Counted from the stretch's first letter, positions 8,914-17,498 are shown. The stretch: 64,000 nucleotides of DNA from Paenibacillus sp. FSL H7-0326 (GCF_001955535.1 NZ_MPVN01000001.1:2170001-2234000); one strand, 5' to 3'. The notes: generated by a model from the letters alone, not told the origin. Program-made: numbers and translations.

Positions 8914-9690
8914 CTATGCGTCCGCCAAGGCTCTCAGCATATCGTCCACTTGCTCCTCAATCCACTGATGCAGCAAAGGATGCGGCAAGAGCGTACGATC
9001 CCCACTGTACTCGACATGAATTCCATCCAGCCGCTTCGGTATCTCTACATTCGTAAAATACCCTGCACTCAAAAACAGCGGCATCGCCAGAACCCGGTAC
9101 CCTTGTTCTATGTAGCCAGCAGCCGTATCCTTGATATGATCTGGATTCAATAGTGCGTAATCCGCTTGAGAAACTCCACTGATGTCCTTAACCAGACGAG
9201 CGAGCGTAGAGAAGCCCTGCTCCCATCGCTGCCGAAATCCGTCGTGACGGCTGCCGTGTCCAATCAGCAGAATAACTTCCTCAGAAGGCTCCTGCGAATA
9301 GGGTTTCAGCTTGTCCCAGATCATCGTAGCAAGCAGCGGATCATCATGCAGCGGATGTCCATAATGGACACGTGACTTCACCCGAAAAGGTTCAAGATCC
9401 GTTTCCTTCTCTGGAACAGGCTTGGCTCCAAGGGCATATTCAATCTCATCTACATGCGTACTTCCCGCTGAAATAAACAAAGGAACAGCGAGTATATCTG
9501 TTACACCCTTCTGTTCAAGTTCATCAATTCCATCCTGAATAAGCCTTCCCTCTACATTCTCCAGAAAAGAAGCATATACAGGCACTCCTTCAGGCAGTGA
9601 CAGCTGCATGACGGCATGATCCACAAGCTCAGTCCAGCCCGAATCCTTGGATCCATGGCTGATGATCAGAACTCCCGGCTTCATCATCAT
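8914..9690 (-). CDS. Sirohydrochlorin chelatase family protein (CbiX/SirB)
   Basis: Class II chelatase of 258 residues that would insert Co2+ or Fe2+ into sirohydrochlorin or a related tetrapyrrole. Two halves each carry a metal-binding histidine motif: VLIISHGSKDSGW at the N-terminus with VPLFISAGSTHVDEI, and LIGHGSRHDGFRQRW in the second half with MPLFLSAGYF. The double length fits SirB/CbiX-long. No other cobalamin or siroheme genes are nearby, so the pathway is uncertain. The start lies directly against the stop codon of the yerC-like gene (start run ATG 9690/9687/9684), so the two are probably co-translated. Confidence 0.88.
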   Translation of the reverse strand: MMMKPGVLIISHGSKDSGWTELVDHAVMQLSLPEGVPVYASFLENVEGRLIQDGIDELEQKGVTDILAVPLFISAGSTHVDEIEYALGAKPVPEKETDLEPFRVKSRVHYGHPLHDDPLLATMIWDKLKPYSQEPSEEVILLIGHGSRHDGFRQRWEQGFSTLARLVKDISGVSQADYALLNPDHIKDTAAGYIEQGYRVLAMPLFLSAGYFTNVEIPKRLDGIHVEYSGDRTLLPHPLLHQWIEEQVDDMLRALADA

Positions 9691-9981
9691 TTAGCGTCCC
9701 AGGCGCTCCAGCGCCATCTTATAGCCGTCATTTCCGTAATTTAAGCAGCGCTTAACACGAGAAATGGTGGCCGTACTTGCCCCCGTCTCCGACTCAATCT
9801 GATTGTACGTATTGCCTTTACCCAGCATACGGGCCACTTCCAGACGCTGAGACAAGGATTGAATCTCGTTCACCGTGCACAGGTCGTCAAAGAATACATA
9901 GCACTCCTCGATGTCCTTAAGTGTCAAAATGGCTTCAAATAATTGATCTATACTTTTATCATTTAGCTTCTTCAGCTGCAT
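9691..9981 (-). CDS. yerC: YerC/YecD-family TrpR-superfamily DNA-binding protein
   Basis: Small helical regulator of 96 residues of the TrpR superfamily. The conserved core is CTVNEIQSLSQRLEVARML, then GNTYNQIESETGASTATISR, the HTH, and a C-terminal RCLNYGNDGYK. The ATG at 9981 is selected because AGGGG precedes it and family members start with this MQLKKLND-like segment; the frame is open to 10,095. The function of YerC is unknown; its relatives bind DNA. In B. subtilis it neighbours yerB and pcrBA; here it is followed by the chelatase gene. Confidence 0.9.
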   Translation of the reverse strand: MQLKKLNDKSIDQLFEAILTLKDIEECYVFFDDLCTVNEIQSLSQRLEVARMLGKGNTYNQIESETGASTATISRVKRCLNYGNDGYKMALERLGR

Positions 9982-10456
9982 GTTATCATCCCCTAAGGTT
10001 ACTATGAATACTATTTCATTGTAACTACACGTTATTGGTATTTCAAGCATTACCGTTTTCACGCGATGCAGAATAAAATCATCCCGAGCCTTCATCGTTA
10101 TACACAGCTGGTAAGATCAGCACACCGACGCCAAACTACATTATACCATAATGCACAGGTTTGCAATGAAATGTGATACCTTTTGCTCCTGTTATATAAG
10201 AAGTCATGGACATATCGATACCCCGACTTCATGTTAATTCGTTCCCCTGTGGATGGAATCCTGTTGACTCACTCTATTTATCGGTAAATATCCGTACTTT
10301 TTTATCCGTAGGTTTTCTCTGTTCTTATGTGGTACAACCGCTTGGGCCGGAGCCCAAATCCGCCAATATCCCGTAAAATCTCGCATTTTCTTAAACGCAG
10401 AGCACCTCATCAACATACACTATACTAAACCATGCGCAAAGGAATGTGATCTACCG
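9982..10456. other. Gap between yerC and the VrrA-like gene
   Basis: No supported gene is seen. A perfect TTGGGC/GCCCAA hairpin with a 4-base loop lies at 10,342-10,357 with no T-run. A TATACT that could serve as a -10 element lies about 30 bp before the plus-strand gene, but no matching -35 was found. Confidence 0.4.
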
Positions 10457-11071
10457 ATGTCTCAACAACACTACAGAAGACGCAGCCGGCAAGCTCGGGC
10501 ATTCACGGACCCTAATCAGTATTCACCCTATCCTGGGATTCCACACTATAACCAGCCGTCTGCGCCTGCGCCGGCTCCCACTGCACAACCCTATGCATTA
10601 GTACCTGCTCAGCCGCAAGCACCTTATGCAATGCCTCAGCAGCAGGCTCCTGTATATCCTGCGAATCAGGTGACACAGCAGGCAGCCGAAACCGAGGCAG
10701 CGGCCACAACGGGAGGTCTGCTCGGCAATTTAGGCGGAATTGGGAATAACCTGAGCAATCTGAAAGGTCTGTTTGACCGAATTGGCGGCATTGACGGGAT
10801 CGTTAATGGGATGGGGAAGGTTCAGCAGGTTGTCAACGGAGTCCAGCAGATGGCCCCGATGATGAAGCTGTTTGCAGGTCTACTCCCCTTTGGAGCTGCT
10901 GCAGCAGCAAATAAAGCAGCAGAGTCCACATCACCCACTTACGACGATTCTTACTACCGTCCGAGGAAGAAGCGTAAACGCAGGAAGACGACTTCCACGG
11001 GCAAAAAACGCCGCAAAACTTCGTCCTCCAAGCCCTACTCTCCCTCATCCTCCAAAAAGAGAAGGAGATAA
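10457..11071 (+). CDS. Pro/Gln-rich protein with basic tail, possibly VrrA/YqfQ-like
   Basis: Hypothetical protein of 204 residues. It has a basic N-terminus (MSQQHYRRRSRQARAF), a Pro/Ala/Gln/Tyr-rich stretch to about residue 75, a Gly/Asn/Leu core (GGLLGNLGGIGNNLSNLKG), a hydrophobic helix around VQQMAPMMKLFAGLLPFG, and a very basic Lys/Arg/Ser tail. This layout recalls Bacillus VrrA/YqfQ and spore-coat-associated proteins, but I cannot confirm membership. No signal peptide is seen. AAAGGA lies about 12 bases before the ATG. A spore or nucleic-acid/cell-surface association is only inference. Confidence 0.65.
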   Translation: MSQQHYRRRSRQARAFTDPNQYSPYPGIPHYNQPSAPAPAPTAQPYALVPAQPQAPYAMPQQQAPVYPANQVTQQAAETEAAATTGGLLGNLGGIGNNLSNLKGLFDRIGGIDGIVNGMGKVQQVVNGVQQMAPMMKLFAGLLPFGAAAAANKAAESTSPTYDDSYYRPRKKRKRRKTTSTGKKRRKTSSSKPYSPSSSKKRRR

Positions 11072-11101
11072 TTCAAGCCGGCTGATGCAGAACACCTCAT
11101 A

Positions 11102-11146
11102 AAGCACCCTTCGCAGCTGGATCTTCAGCGCGGGGTGCTTCTATTT
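11102..11146 (+). terminator. Hairpin terminator between convergent genes
   Basis: AAGCACCC (11,102-11,109) pairs with GGGTGCTT (11,133-11,140); the following CTATTT is a weak U-tract. It lies 30 bp after the VrrA-like gene and 36 bp beyond the corA stop, so it may act in both directions. Confidence 0.6.
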
Positions 11147-11181
11147 AGGTTAAGGCGCCTTTTGAATGGAGCAAGATTTAC

Positions 11182-12135
11182 TTATTTAAACCAGCCTCTC
11201 TTCTTAAACCAAATCATCATTCCACTGCCCAGCAGGAGCATCACCACGATGACCGCTGTATATCCATATCGATAGCCGAGCTCCGGCATATAATGAAAAT
11301 TCATCCCATAGATGCCGGCAATCAGTGTAAGGGGCATGAACAAGGTCGTAATGACCGTCAGCGTCTTCATAATGCTGTTCATTCGATTCGAGTTCAGCGA
11401 AATATAGCTGTCCCGCAGATCTGCCGTCATCTCCCGGTCAGCGTCCAGCATATCTGTCAGCTTCAGCAGATGATCGTAGATATCAATAAAATACAGCTTA
11501 TGATCACTTCGGCTCTGCCCCTGTATATGCTGTGAGTTGACAATTCGATACAAGAGATCTCGCATGGGCACGATCGTATTGCGCAAACGAAGCAGCTTGC
11601 TTCGAATGAGAAATACGTGATTGACCAGCTCATCCATCGGGGCGTTACCGCTCCTTCCTTCCAGCTCGGCCAGCTCATCCTCAATGGCAAACAAGACCGG
11701 GAAGTAACCATCGACCAGCTTATCCATCACTGTATAGGCGGCCGCAATGGGCGCTCTGCTCCAGATGGTACGCCTCTCCGCCTCTCCCCCGATACGCTCC
11801 CAGGCCTGATTCAGTTCGTCAAGCGGCTCATGATGATAGGATACCAGCAGGTTCGGGCCAAGAAACAGATCCACCTCGTGCGGTTTCTCCTCCTGCTGAC
11901 GGATCGCATGAAGCACCATGAATTGAATATCCCCATAGTAATCCAGCTTAGGGCGCTGAAGGACGTGCAGGCAATCCTCAACAGCCAGTGGATGAAAGTG
12001 AAAATAATCCTGTAGCAGCCGGGACTCCTCTTCTGTCGGAGCACTGAAATCTGTCCACACAAAATCATAATCCTCAATCCGAATATCGAGTAGATGTAAC
12101 TCTTTGATCACTTTATGATCATGGGTTATTGCCAT
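11182..12135 (-). CDS. corA: CorA-family divalent cation transporter
   Basis: Pentameric membrane channel for Mg2+ (possibly Co2+/Ni2+), 317 residues. A long cytoplasmic alpha/beta and coiled domain runs to about residue 250. Two C-terminal transmembrane helices follow, with the selectivity motif YGMNF in the loop between them and a basic C-terminus (FKKRGWFK). Length and architecture are normal. It is transcribed alone; the Pit/DUF47 genes upstream on the same strand are separated from it by about 325 bp containing hairpins. Confidence 0.92.
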   Translation of the reverse strand: MAITHDHKVIKELHLLDIRIEDYDFVWTDFSAPTEEESRLLQDYFHFHPLAVEDCLHVLQRPKLDYYGDIQFMVLHAIRQQEEKPHEVDLFLGPNLLVSYHHEPLDELNQAWERIGGEAERRTIWSRAPIAAAYTVMDKLVDGYFPVLFAIEDELAELEGRSGNAPMDELVNHVFLIRSKLLRLRNTIVPMRDLLYRIVNSQHIQGQSRSDHKLYFIDIYDHLLKLTDMLDADREMTADLRDSYISLNSNRMNSIMKTLTVITTLFMPLTLIAGIYGMNFHYMPELGYRYGYTAVIVVMLLLGSGMMIWFKKRGWFK

Positions 12136-12185
12136 CGTCCGAATAATGGGGCATCACGCCTTTCCCTCTCTATCACAAATATTAC

Positions 12186-12245
12186 GGAACAAAAAAGCCC
12201 TGCTTCCTCATCTCTGTTCAAACCCACATCGTTGAAAGAGAAGCA
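12186..12245 (-). terminator. Possible terminator upstream of corA
   Basis: On the minus strand an imperfect stem built from GCTTCTCTTTCAA and its partner (TTGAAcAGAGatgaGGAAGC) is followed by AGGGCTTTTTTG. It would separate the phosphate module from corA. Confidence 0.5.
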
Positions 12246-12375
12246 AGCACGGACTGTATAATTATAGCTGATTTATCTATCCACAAGTGGATAACTTTTT
12301 TATATGACTTTTATTACCCTTAGATGTCCCCATATTCACAGAGTTATAAACATTTTCCACATGGAGCAAACGGAA

Positions 12376-12425
12376 AACCCGGCAACAACGCGAAATGAAT
12401 CCACAGCTTCGCGGTGATCCGGGTT
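12376..12425 (-). terminator. Hairpin downstream of pit
   Basis: AACCCGG (12,376-12,382) pairs with CCGGGTT (12,419-12,425), with an inner GCGAA/TTCGC stem. It lies 36 bp beyond the pit stop codon. The U-tract is poor (TTTTCC), so termination may be partial. Confidence 0.5.
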
Positions 12426-12460
12426 CTGTTTATTGTACATCTATTTAAAAAACGAAGTGC

Positions 12461-13447
12461 TTAGAAGAATAACCACATAATCAGGCCGGCAAGAAAACCG
12501 CAAATCGGAATGGTGATAAACCAGGTTACCACAATACGTCCTGCCAGCGACCATTTCACGGATTTGAAGCGTTTAGCTGAGCCTACACCGAGGATCGCCG
12601 AGGTGATCGCATGTGTGGTGCTGACCGGAAGGTGCAGCAGCGTTGCACCGAAGATGACGGATGCCGCTGAGAAATCCGCTGCAAAACCGTTGATCGGCTC
12701 AATTTTGAATATTTTAGTACCCATAGTCTTGATAATCTTCCAGCCGCCCACTGCTGTACCTGCGGCCATCGCTGTTGCTGCCGCGATCTTAACCCACAGT
12801 GGAACCTCCATCGTATCCTGAACTTTACCTGCAACGAGAGCGAATGTAATAATCCCCATCGCTTTCTGCGCATCATTCGTACCGTGTGTGAAGGATTGGA
12901 GTGCAGCTGTGAAGATCTGCATGGTACGGAAGCCCTTGTTGACCGTATGCGGACTGCGCTTGGCGAAGATCCATTTCAGAATGGTCATCACAACATAACC
13001 GATGACGAAGGCAATGATTGGAGAGAAGATCAGACCTTTTACAATATCCGCAAATCCTGCCCAATTCAGCTCACTTCTTTCACCGATAAACACGGCACCC
13101 GCAAGCGCTCCAATCAGTGCATGGGATGAAGAGGACGGGAGTCCGAACCACCAGGTGATCAAATTCCATGCAATCGCAGCGATAAGCGTCGCAATTACGA
13201 TATTGATCCCGTTATCCAGCTTGGTGGGGTCTGCTACACTGCCCCCGATCGTTTTCGCAACCCCTGTAAACATCAGCGCACCGATAAAGTTCATGCTGGC
13301 TGCAAGAATAATAGCCCGGCGCGGTGTCAGAGCTCTCGTCGATACCGATGTTGCAATGGCATTCGCCGTATCGTGGAACCCGTTAATGAAATCGAAGGCC
13401 AGCGCAAGGAAGATGACAATCCCTAATACCCATATCGTAGTTTCCAT
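12461..13447 (-). CDS. pit: Inorganic phosphate transporter, PiT family
   Basis: Low-affinity, cation- or proton-coupled phosphate (metal-phosphate) carrier of 328 residues with about ten hydrophobic helices. The family signature occurs near the N-terminus (FINGFHDTANAIATSVSTRA) and its repeat in the second half (FTHGTNDAQKAMGIITFAL). Its length is typical of the short bacterial PiT proteins. It follows the DUF47 gene by 14 bp, the classic DUF47-pit pair. Confidence 0.94.
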   Translation of the reverse strand: METTIWVLGIVIFLALAFDFINGFHDTANAIATSVSTRALTPRRAIILAASMNFIGALMFTGVAKTIGGSVADPTKLDNGINIVIATLIAAIAWNLITWWFGLPSSSSHALIGALAGAVFIGERSELNWAGFADIVKGLIFSPIIAFVIGYVVMTILKWIFAKRSPHTVNKGFRTMQIFTAALQSFTHGTNDAQKAMGIITFALVAGKVQDTMEVPLWVKIAAATAMAAGTAVGGWKIIKTMGTKIFKIEPINGFAADFSAASVIFGATLLHLPVSTTHAITSAILGVGSAKRFKSVKWSLAGRIVVTWFITIPICGFLAGLIMWLFF

Positions 13448-13461
13448 AATCAGTATGCTCC

Positions 13462-14079
13462 TTACGAGTTCCGCATGATGATCGATTCAAGACGGTTAGC
13501 CACATGCTCGCAAGCATCGGTTGTCGTCTCAAGACGCTCGTAAGTTTCTTTGCGTTTAATCAGTTCAATGGGATCTGTGACCGTGTCGAACAGGTTCTTG
13601 ATACAAATACGAAGAAGCTCGTCCCCTTGATTCTCCAGATCGTTCAAACGAATCGTATACTCACGGATGGCAAGCAGCTTCTTCTGAGAGAGCAAATGTA
13701 CCGCTTTTTGAATTTCGTAAGCAGATTCGCGGATGATCTCAGCAAACTGCACAATATATTGATCCGGATCTGTCAGATTGTACATGTAGAATCGGGATGC
13801 GGTTGCTTCGATACCGTCCATCACATCATCAAGCGTCGTAGCGAGCGCCATGATATCATCACGTTCAATCGGTGTAATAAACGTCTTGTTCAGTTCTTTG
13901 ATAATCGTATGTGTGTAGTTGTCACACTCGGACTCATACTTCTTCAATTGATTCGTAAACTCGGCCATGTTGTTCAGGCTTCCGACATGCTGGGCAAAAT
14001 AATCCGCAGCGTGTACGACCGTATCGGCCATACTCTCCAGTGACTCAAAAAATATATCCTTCTTCTTCTTCAAAGCCAT
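13462..14079 (-). CDS. DUF47 (PhoU-like) phosphate-transport accessory protein
   Basis: Cytoplasmic helical-bundle protein of 205 residues related to PhoU/YkaA (MALKKKKDIFFESLESMADT; later ALATTLDDVMDGIEATASRF and VTDPIELIKRKETYERLE). Such proteins accompany and probably gate PiT transporters. The start at ATG 14,079 is chosen for the AAGGGG ribosome site; the frame is open to 14,157. It is the first gene of the DUF47-pit operon. Candidate Pho-box repeats and a pentanucleotide repeat lie just upstream. Confidence 0.92.
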   Translation of the reverse strand: MALKKKKDIFFESLESMADTVVHAADYFAQHVGSLNNMAEFTNQLKKYESECDNYTHTIIKELNKTFITPIERDDIMALATTLDDVMDGIEATASRFYMYNLTDPDQYIVQFAEIIRESAYEIQKAVHLLSQKKLLAIREYTIRLNDLENQGDELLRICIKNLFDTVTDPIELIKRKETYERLETTTDACEHVANRLESIIMRNS

Positions 14080-14110
14080 TCTTATATCCCCTTCACAGAA
14101 AGATTGCGTG

Positions 14111-14135
14111 AAATGTAATGTAATGAAATGAAATG
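14111..14135. repeat. Five tandem copies of a WAATG pentamer upstream of DUF47
   Basis: AAATG-TAATG-TAATG-AAATG-AAATG, uninterrupted, beginning 31 bp upstream of the DUF47 start codon, inside its probable 5' leader or promoter. Pentamer copy number could change by slippage. Confidence 0.75.
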
Positions 14136-14150
14136 ACAACATTTGATATC

Positions 14151-14176
14151 TTAACATACTTTACACCGCGTTTACA
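14151..14176 (+). promoter_or_regulatory. Candidate PhoP (Pho box) repeats upstream of DUF47-pit
   Basis: TTAACA (14,151-14,156), TTTACA (14,160-14,165) and TTTACA (14,171-14,176) are direct repeats. The last two are spaced 11 bp start to start, as in the TTAACA-type PhoP boxes of B. subtilis. They lie 70-100 bp upstream of a phosphate transport operon, on the strand opposite to the genes. Direct observation of the repeats; PhoP binding is inference. Confidence 0.45.
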
Positions 14177-14370
14177 CAAAAACCGAACAATTTTCATAAT
14201 TCTACGTTGCCATCTTCATGTAGAGTGACCTGATCATGTCTCAATTATCCAAATGACTCACATAGCTTCCATCTATATCCTTGATATTCCTAGATATAAC
14301 CATTAGATGTGTAAAAAGAATCATATTCTATCGAGCATGGATGAACTCTGAACTGTGTCATATGTACAAC

Positions 14371-14430
14371 AAAAAAAGCCTCAGCTTGAATTCCGGTTAT
14401 AACTAAACCATAAATTCAAGCCTCAGGCTC
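14371..14430 (-). terminator. Rho-independent terminator of the metal operon
   Basis: On the minus strand GAGCCTGAGGCTTGAATT pairs (with a small bulge) with AATTCAAGCTGAGGCT across a ~20-base loop, followed by TTTTTTTG. It lies 18 bp beyond the P-type ATPase stop codon. Confidence 0.85.
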
Positions 14431-14447
14431 CTAATATGCATATTGAA

Positions 14448-16319
14448 TTATACTGAAAACCCAGCTTTCTTGCGGATCAATCTTGCCGAATTCATCACTA
14501 CGAATAGTGACGCAACATTATGAATGGCTGCACCCATAACCGGGTCAATCCATCCTGACGCTGCAAGCAGGATACCAATGACATTAAACGCCACGGCAAA
14601 GATCCAGATGTTCTGCCTTACGATAAACATCGTTGAACGGCTGATTCGCATGACCTCAGGCAGCTTCTCAAGCCGGTCGCCCATCAAGGCCACCTGTGAC
14701 GACTGAATCGCCAGATCGGTCCCTGCCGCTCCCATCGCAATCCCTACATCGGCTGCGGCCAGGGCGGGCGCATCATTAATGCCTTCACCTACCATGGCTA
14801 CAACGTAGCCCTCTCGCTGATAGCGGCGAATAACAGCCAGCTTGTCGTGCGGAAGCAGTCTTGTATGAACATCATCCAGCTTCAGCTCCCGCTGTAACGA
14901 TGCGGCGGCTCCTTCACTGTCTCCGGTCAGAAGCACAATCCTTGAAACGCCAAGCTTTCGAATATGGGCAAGTGCTTGATCCGCCTCATCCCGCACTTGA
15001 TCTCCAATGATGAGACCTCCCGCCAATTCTTCTTCTACTATAATGAGGAGGGCTGTCTCATGCTGATGCTCCGCCAGAAACTGCACAGCCGCCTCCGCGT
15101 CTGCAGCGCTGCCCGTCCACTGCTCTACGAGACGTTCATTCCCCACCCTAACCCGCTTGCCCGACACGACTGCACTAACACCCATGCCGATTTCCTGCTT
15201 GAAGTCCCTCGGCTCTTCGGCAATCCTGAGCTCACGTTCCTCCGCATATTCCCTGATCGCGAGACCGATCGGATGCTCGGAATATCGCTCTGCCCCTTCC
15301 ACGCAGCATAGCAGCTCTGCTTCCGTCATGCTTCCAAATGACTTGATCTGCTTCAGCACGGGCTTGCCCTCCGTAAGCGTTCCGGTCTTGTCGAAGCAAA
15401 CCAGATTAACCCGGGAGAGTGCCTCCATAGCACGCCCGCCTTTTACGAGCACACCCCGCTTGGCAACGTTGCCCACACTGGCAACCACAGCGGTAGGCGT
15501 AGCGAGTACAAGTGCACATGGACAGGCAATAACCAGCACGGTCATCGTACGTACAAGATCGTCCGTGAACAGCCAGGTAACTGCAGCAGTTCCGAGAATG
15601 ATCGGTGTAAAATAACCGGCAATCCGGTCGGCAAGCCTTTGCATGGGGCCCTTCGTTTCCTGTGCATCCAGCACAGAGGCAATAATTCGGCCCATCGTTG
15701 TTTCTTCTCCGGTTTTTGCCACGGTCATCTCAATTGAGCCAAACTCAGCAACAGTCCCCTGGTATACTTGGCTGCCTGCGGCCTTGTCCTGTGGCATCGG
15801 TTCTCCCGTCAGAGCAGCTTCGCTGATGGAAGCCTTGCCTCTCGTCACGGTCCCATCGGCAGGTATACGTTCTCCTGGCCTTACCAGCACGCGGTCACCC
15901 GGAGCAAGCTCCGAGGTAGACACCCGCATCCATGATCCGTCTCGCCATACGGAGGCTTCCTCCGGTACAAGTGCCAGCAGCTCCTCGAAAGACTGCCGGG
16001 TCCGGTACAGTGTAATTTCCTCAAGCAGCTCACCCACAAGCATCATCAGTGCCACAAGTGCGGCAGCCTTGTAAAACCCGAGGTAGGCACAGCCTGCCAT
16101 CGTAATAACGACCAGAGTGCCTGCAGTCAGCCTGTGTGTATCCAATACAGCCAGAAGTGCGCGGTATGCGATAACCCCGCCTCCAAGCAGCATGGCATAG
16201 AATGCGGGTGGAAATCCCGCGACTTCGTCCAGCATCGGAATATAAGAGACGAGTAAGGCGAGCCCGACAGCCAGCGGCAGAAACCATATATACACGTTCC
16301 TCAGCTGCACTGTATTCAT
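14448..16319 (-). CDS. Heavy-metal translocating P1B-type ATPase
   Basis: Membrane ATPase of 623 residues that moves a transition metal across the membrane, normally outward. It has the actuator motif TGEPMP, the metal-site IACPCALVLATPTAV in the sixth helix, the phosphorylation site DKTGTLTEGKPVL, the HP motif SEHPIGLAI, and MVGEGINDAPAL (Glu replaces the usual Asp after the first Gly). It lacks an N-terminal HMA metal-binding domain. The last helix carries HNVASLFVVMN rather than the DxG of ZntA-type zinc pumps, recalling CtpC-type pumps. CPC rather than SPC argues against the PfeT/P1B4 group. Its ATG overlaps the stop of the small membrane protein gene (ATGA). It ends an operon whose first genes encode a nickel-type importer. 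Confidence 0.88.
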   Translation of the reverse strand: MNTVQLRNVYIWFLPLAVGLALLVSYIPMLDEVAGFPPAFYAMLLGGGVIAYRALLAVLDTHRLTAGTLVVITMAGCAYLGFYKAAALVALMMLVGELLEEITLYRTRQSFEELLALVPEEASVWRDGSWMRVSTSELAPGDRVLVRPGERIPADGTVTRGKASISEAALTGEPMPQDKAAGSQVYQGTVAEFGSIEMTVAKTGEETTMGRIIASVLDAQETKGPMQRLADRIAGYFTPIILGTAAVTWLFTDDLVRTMTVLVIACPCALVLATPTAVVASVGNVAKRGVLVKGGRAMEALSRVNLVCFDKTGTLTEGKPVLKQIKSFGSMTEAELLCCVEGAERYSEHPIGLAIREYAEERELRIAEEPRDFKQEIGMGVSAVVSGKRVRVGNERLVEQWTGSAADAEAAVQFLAEHQHETALLIIVEEELAGGLIIGDQVRDEADQALAHIRKLGVSRIVLLTGDSEGAAASLQRELKLDDVHTRLLPHDKLAVIRRYQREGYVVAMVGEGINDAPALAAADVGIAMGAAGTDLAIQSSQVALMGDRLEKLPEVMRISRSTMFIVRQNIWIFAVAFNVIGILLAASGWIDPVMGAAIHNVASLFVVMNSARLIRKKAGFSV

Positions 16320-16555
16320 AATTGACTAAACTCCCAAATGACATAGGCCGTTAAGCCGGCGATAACTACACATGCCGAAATGAGCTTATGACGGGTATTT
16401 GCACGCTCTTTACTCAGCTGCCGCTGCTCCGAATCCTGGGATTCATAGCTGTCTTCCTCGTCCGGGTCAGGGCCTCCGGTCCTGCTGTTCCGATTCCGGT
16501 TATGATGATGCCGGGTCAATATTCCGTGATAGCCTTCATGCATAACGACTTCCAT
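16316..16555 (-). CDS. Small His-rich single-pass membrane protein coupled to the P-type ATPase
   Basis: Hypothetical protein of 79 residues. A His-rich N-terminus (MHEGYHGILTRHHHNRNRN) is followed by an acidic stretch (GGPDPDEEDSYESQD), a basic linker and a C-terminal transmembrane helix (LISACVVIAGLTAYVIWEF). Its stop codon overlaps the ATPase start by 4 bp (ATGA), so the two are translationally coupled. Histidines and acidic residues could bind metal. The layout is analogous, not visibly homologous, to mycobacterial PacL proteins, which are small membrane partners encoded before CtpC-type pumps. The start at 16,555 follows GAGGAG; ATG 16,543 is an alternative. Confidence 0.75.
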   Translation of the reverse strand: MEVVMHEGYHGILTRHHHNRNRNSRTGGPDPDEEDSYESQDSEQRQLSKERANTRHKLISACVVIAGLTAYVIWEFSQL

Positions 16556-16624
16556 CGTATAGACACACTCCTCTATTTATACTTGGAAGGGCTGCTGTAC
16601 CATGCCAGCTCCCTCTAACCAAGA

Positions 16625-16804
16625 CTAAAGTTCAGGCTGAATCTCATGCTGCGCTGTAGTCAGTGATCCGTTCCCTTCCATGGCAGCGGATTCATCCGGC
16701 TTCACCGTCTGGCCCGGACGCGGCTTGATGTCTTCACAGGAGGTGTGTCCGGCCAAGAGGGTATAAGCTGCGATAAGTGCAGCTATTCTTATCCATTTCT
16801 TCAT
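16625..16804 (-). CDS. Small secreted or lipid-anchored protein in the metal operon
   Basis: Protein of 59 residues with a Lys-containing N-terminus and hydrophobic signal segment (MKKWIRIAALIAAYTLLAG) followed by HTSCED. The cysteine is near where a lipobox would place it, but the residues before it (HTS) are not a good lipobox. The rest is short and hydrophilic with two histidines. GGCGGTGA lies upstream of the ATG. It begins 20 bp after the second ABC ATPase gene and precedes the His-rich membrane protein gene by 69 bp. No family is recognised. Confidence 0.6.
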   Translation of the reverse strand: MKKWIRIAALIAAYTLLAGHTSCEDIKPRPGQTVKPDESAAMEGNGSLTTAQHEIQPEL

Positions 16805-16823
16805 CTCAGCTCACCGCCAATTC

Positions 16824-17432
16824 TTATTTTTGATAGGTTGTAAAATCTATCACCCGAGTACAGATCCGATTCAGAAGATGACGGTCATGGCTGACAATGA
16901 CAAGCCCCATCTTCCGCTTTTCTGCCAAGCCAAGCACCGCCTTCCATATTCGAGCCTGGGTAATGGCATCCAGCATCGTTGTCATCTCATCTGCTATGAA
17001 AAACCGGGTCTGCGGAGCCAAAGCACGAGCAATGCAAATTCGCTGCAGCTCCCCGCCGGAGAGCTCCGCCGGCCACCTCTCCAGCCAATCTGGATGGATA
17101 TCGAGCGCTGCAAGCAGCTCCTCGTCGGGCTGCCAGCCTTCACTTAATATCCGGCCCACCTTCCAGCGAGGATTAACCGCACGTTCTGGATGCTGGAATA
17201 TGAGCTGGATTGGTCTGTAGCCAGTGCTTGGCAACGGTCTTCCGTCCAGCAGAACCTTGCCCTCAAACTCCTTGTCATAGCCTGACATAATTCGGCATAA
17301 AGTGGACTTCCCACAGCCGCTGGGGCCTAGCAATCCTACAGCCTCCCCTTGTTTCACCTGGACATTTGCTTCCCGGAACAGCCACTGCTCCCTGCCATAC
17401 CGCTTGCTTATGTTGTGAGCTTCAAGCATCAT
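16824..17432 (-). CDS. ABC transporter ATP-binding protein, NikE/OppF-like
   Basis: Second ATPase of a nickel/peptide-type importer, 202 residues. Walker A is LGPSGCGKSTLCRIMSG, the signature LSGGELQRICIARALA and Walker B FFIADEMTTMLDA (Met replaces the usual Pro-Thr pattern), with the H-loop VIVSHDRHLL. It lacks the C-terminal oligopeptide-binding extension of OppF, which is usual for NikE-like subunits. It is separated from the NikD-like gene by 66 bp. Its partner subunits lie immediately upstream. Confidence 0.88.
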   Translation of the reverse strand: MMLEAHNISKRYGREQWLFREANVQVKQGEAVGLLGPSGCGKSTLCRIMSGYDKEFEGKVLLDGRPLPSTGYRPIQLIFQHPERAVNPRWKVGRILSEGWQPDEELLAALDIHPDWLERWPAELSGGELQRICIARALAPQTRFFIADEMTTMLDAITQARIWKAVLGLAEKRKMGLVIVSHDRHLLNRICTRVIDFTTYQK

Positions 17433-17498
17433 GAGCTTATCTCCCTACCCTCGGGTTATGTTCGTATCTTCTGCGTTTAACACTGCCCTGGCAGTGAA

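Noticed and set aside
10234..10416. 60-residue open frame on the minus strand
   Set aside because: No ribosome site or family signature; it overlaps the region where the next gene's promoter is expected.
14448..16319. PfeT/ZosA-type iron exporter
   Set aside because: The membrane metal site is CPC, whereas the PfeT (P1B4) group has SPC.
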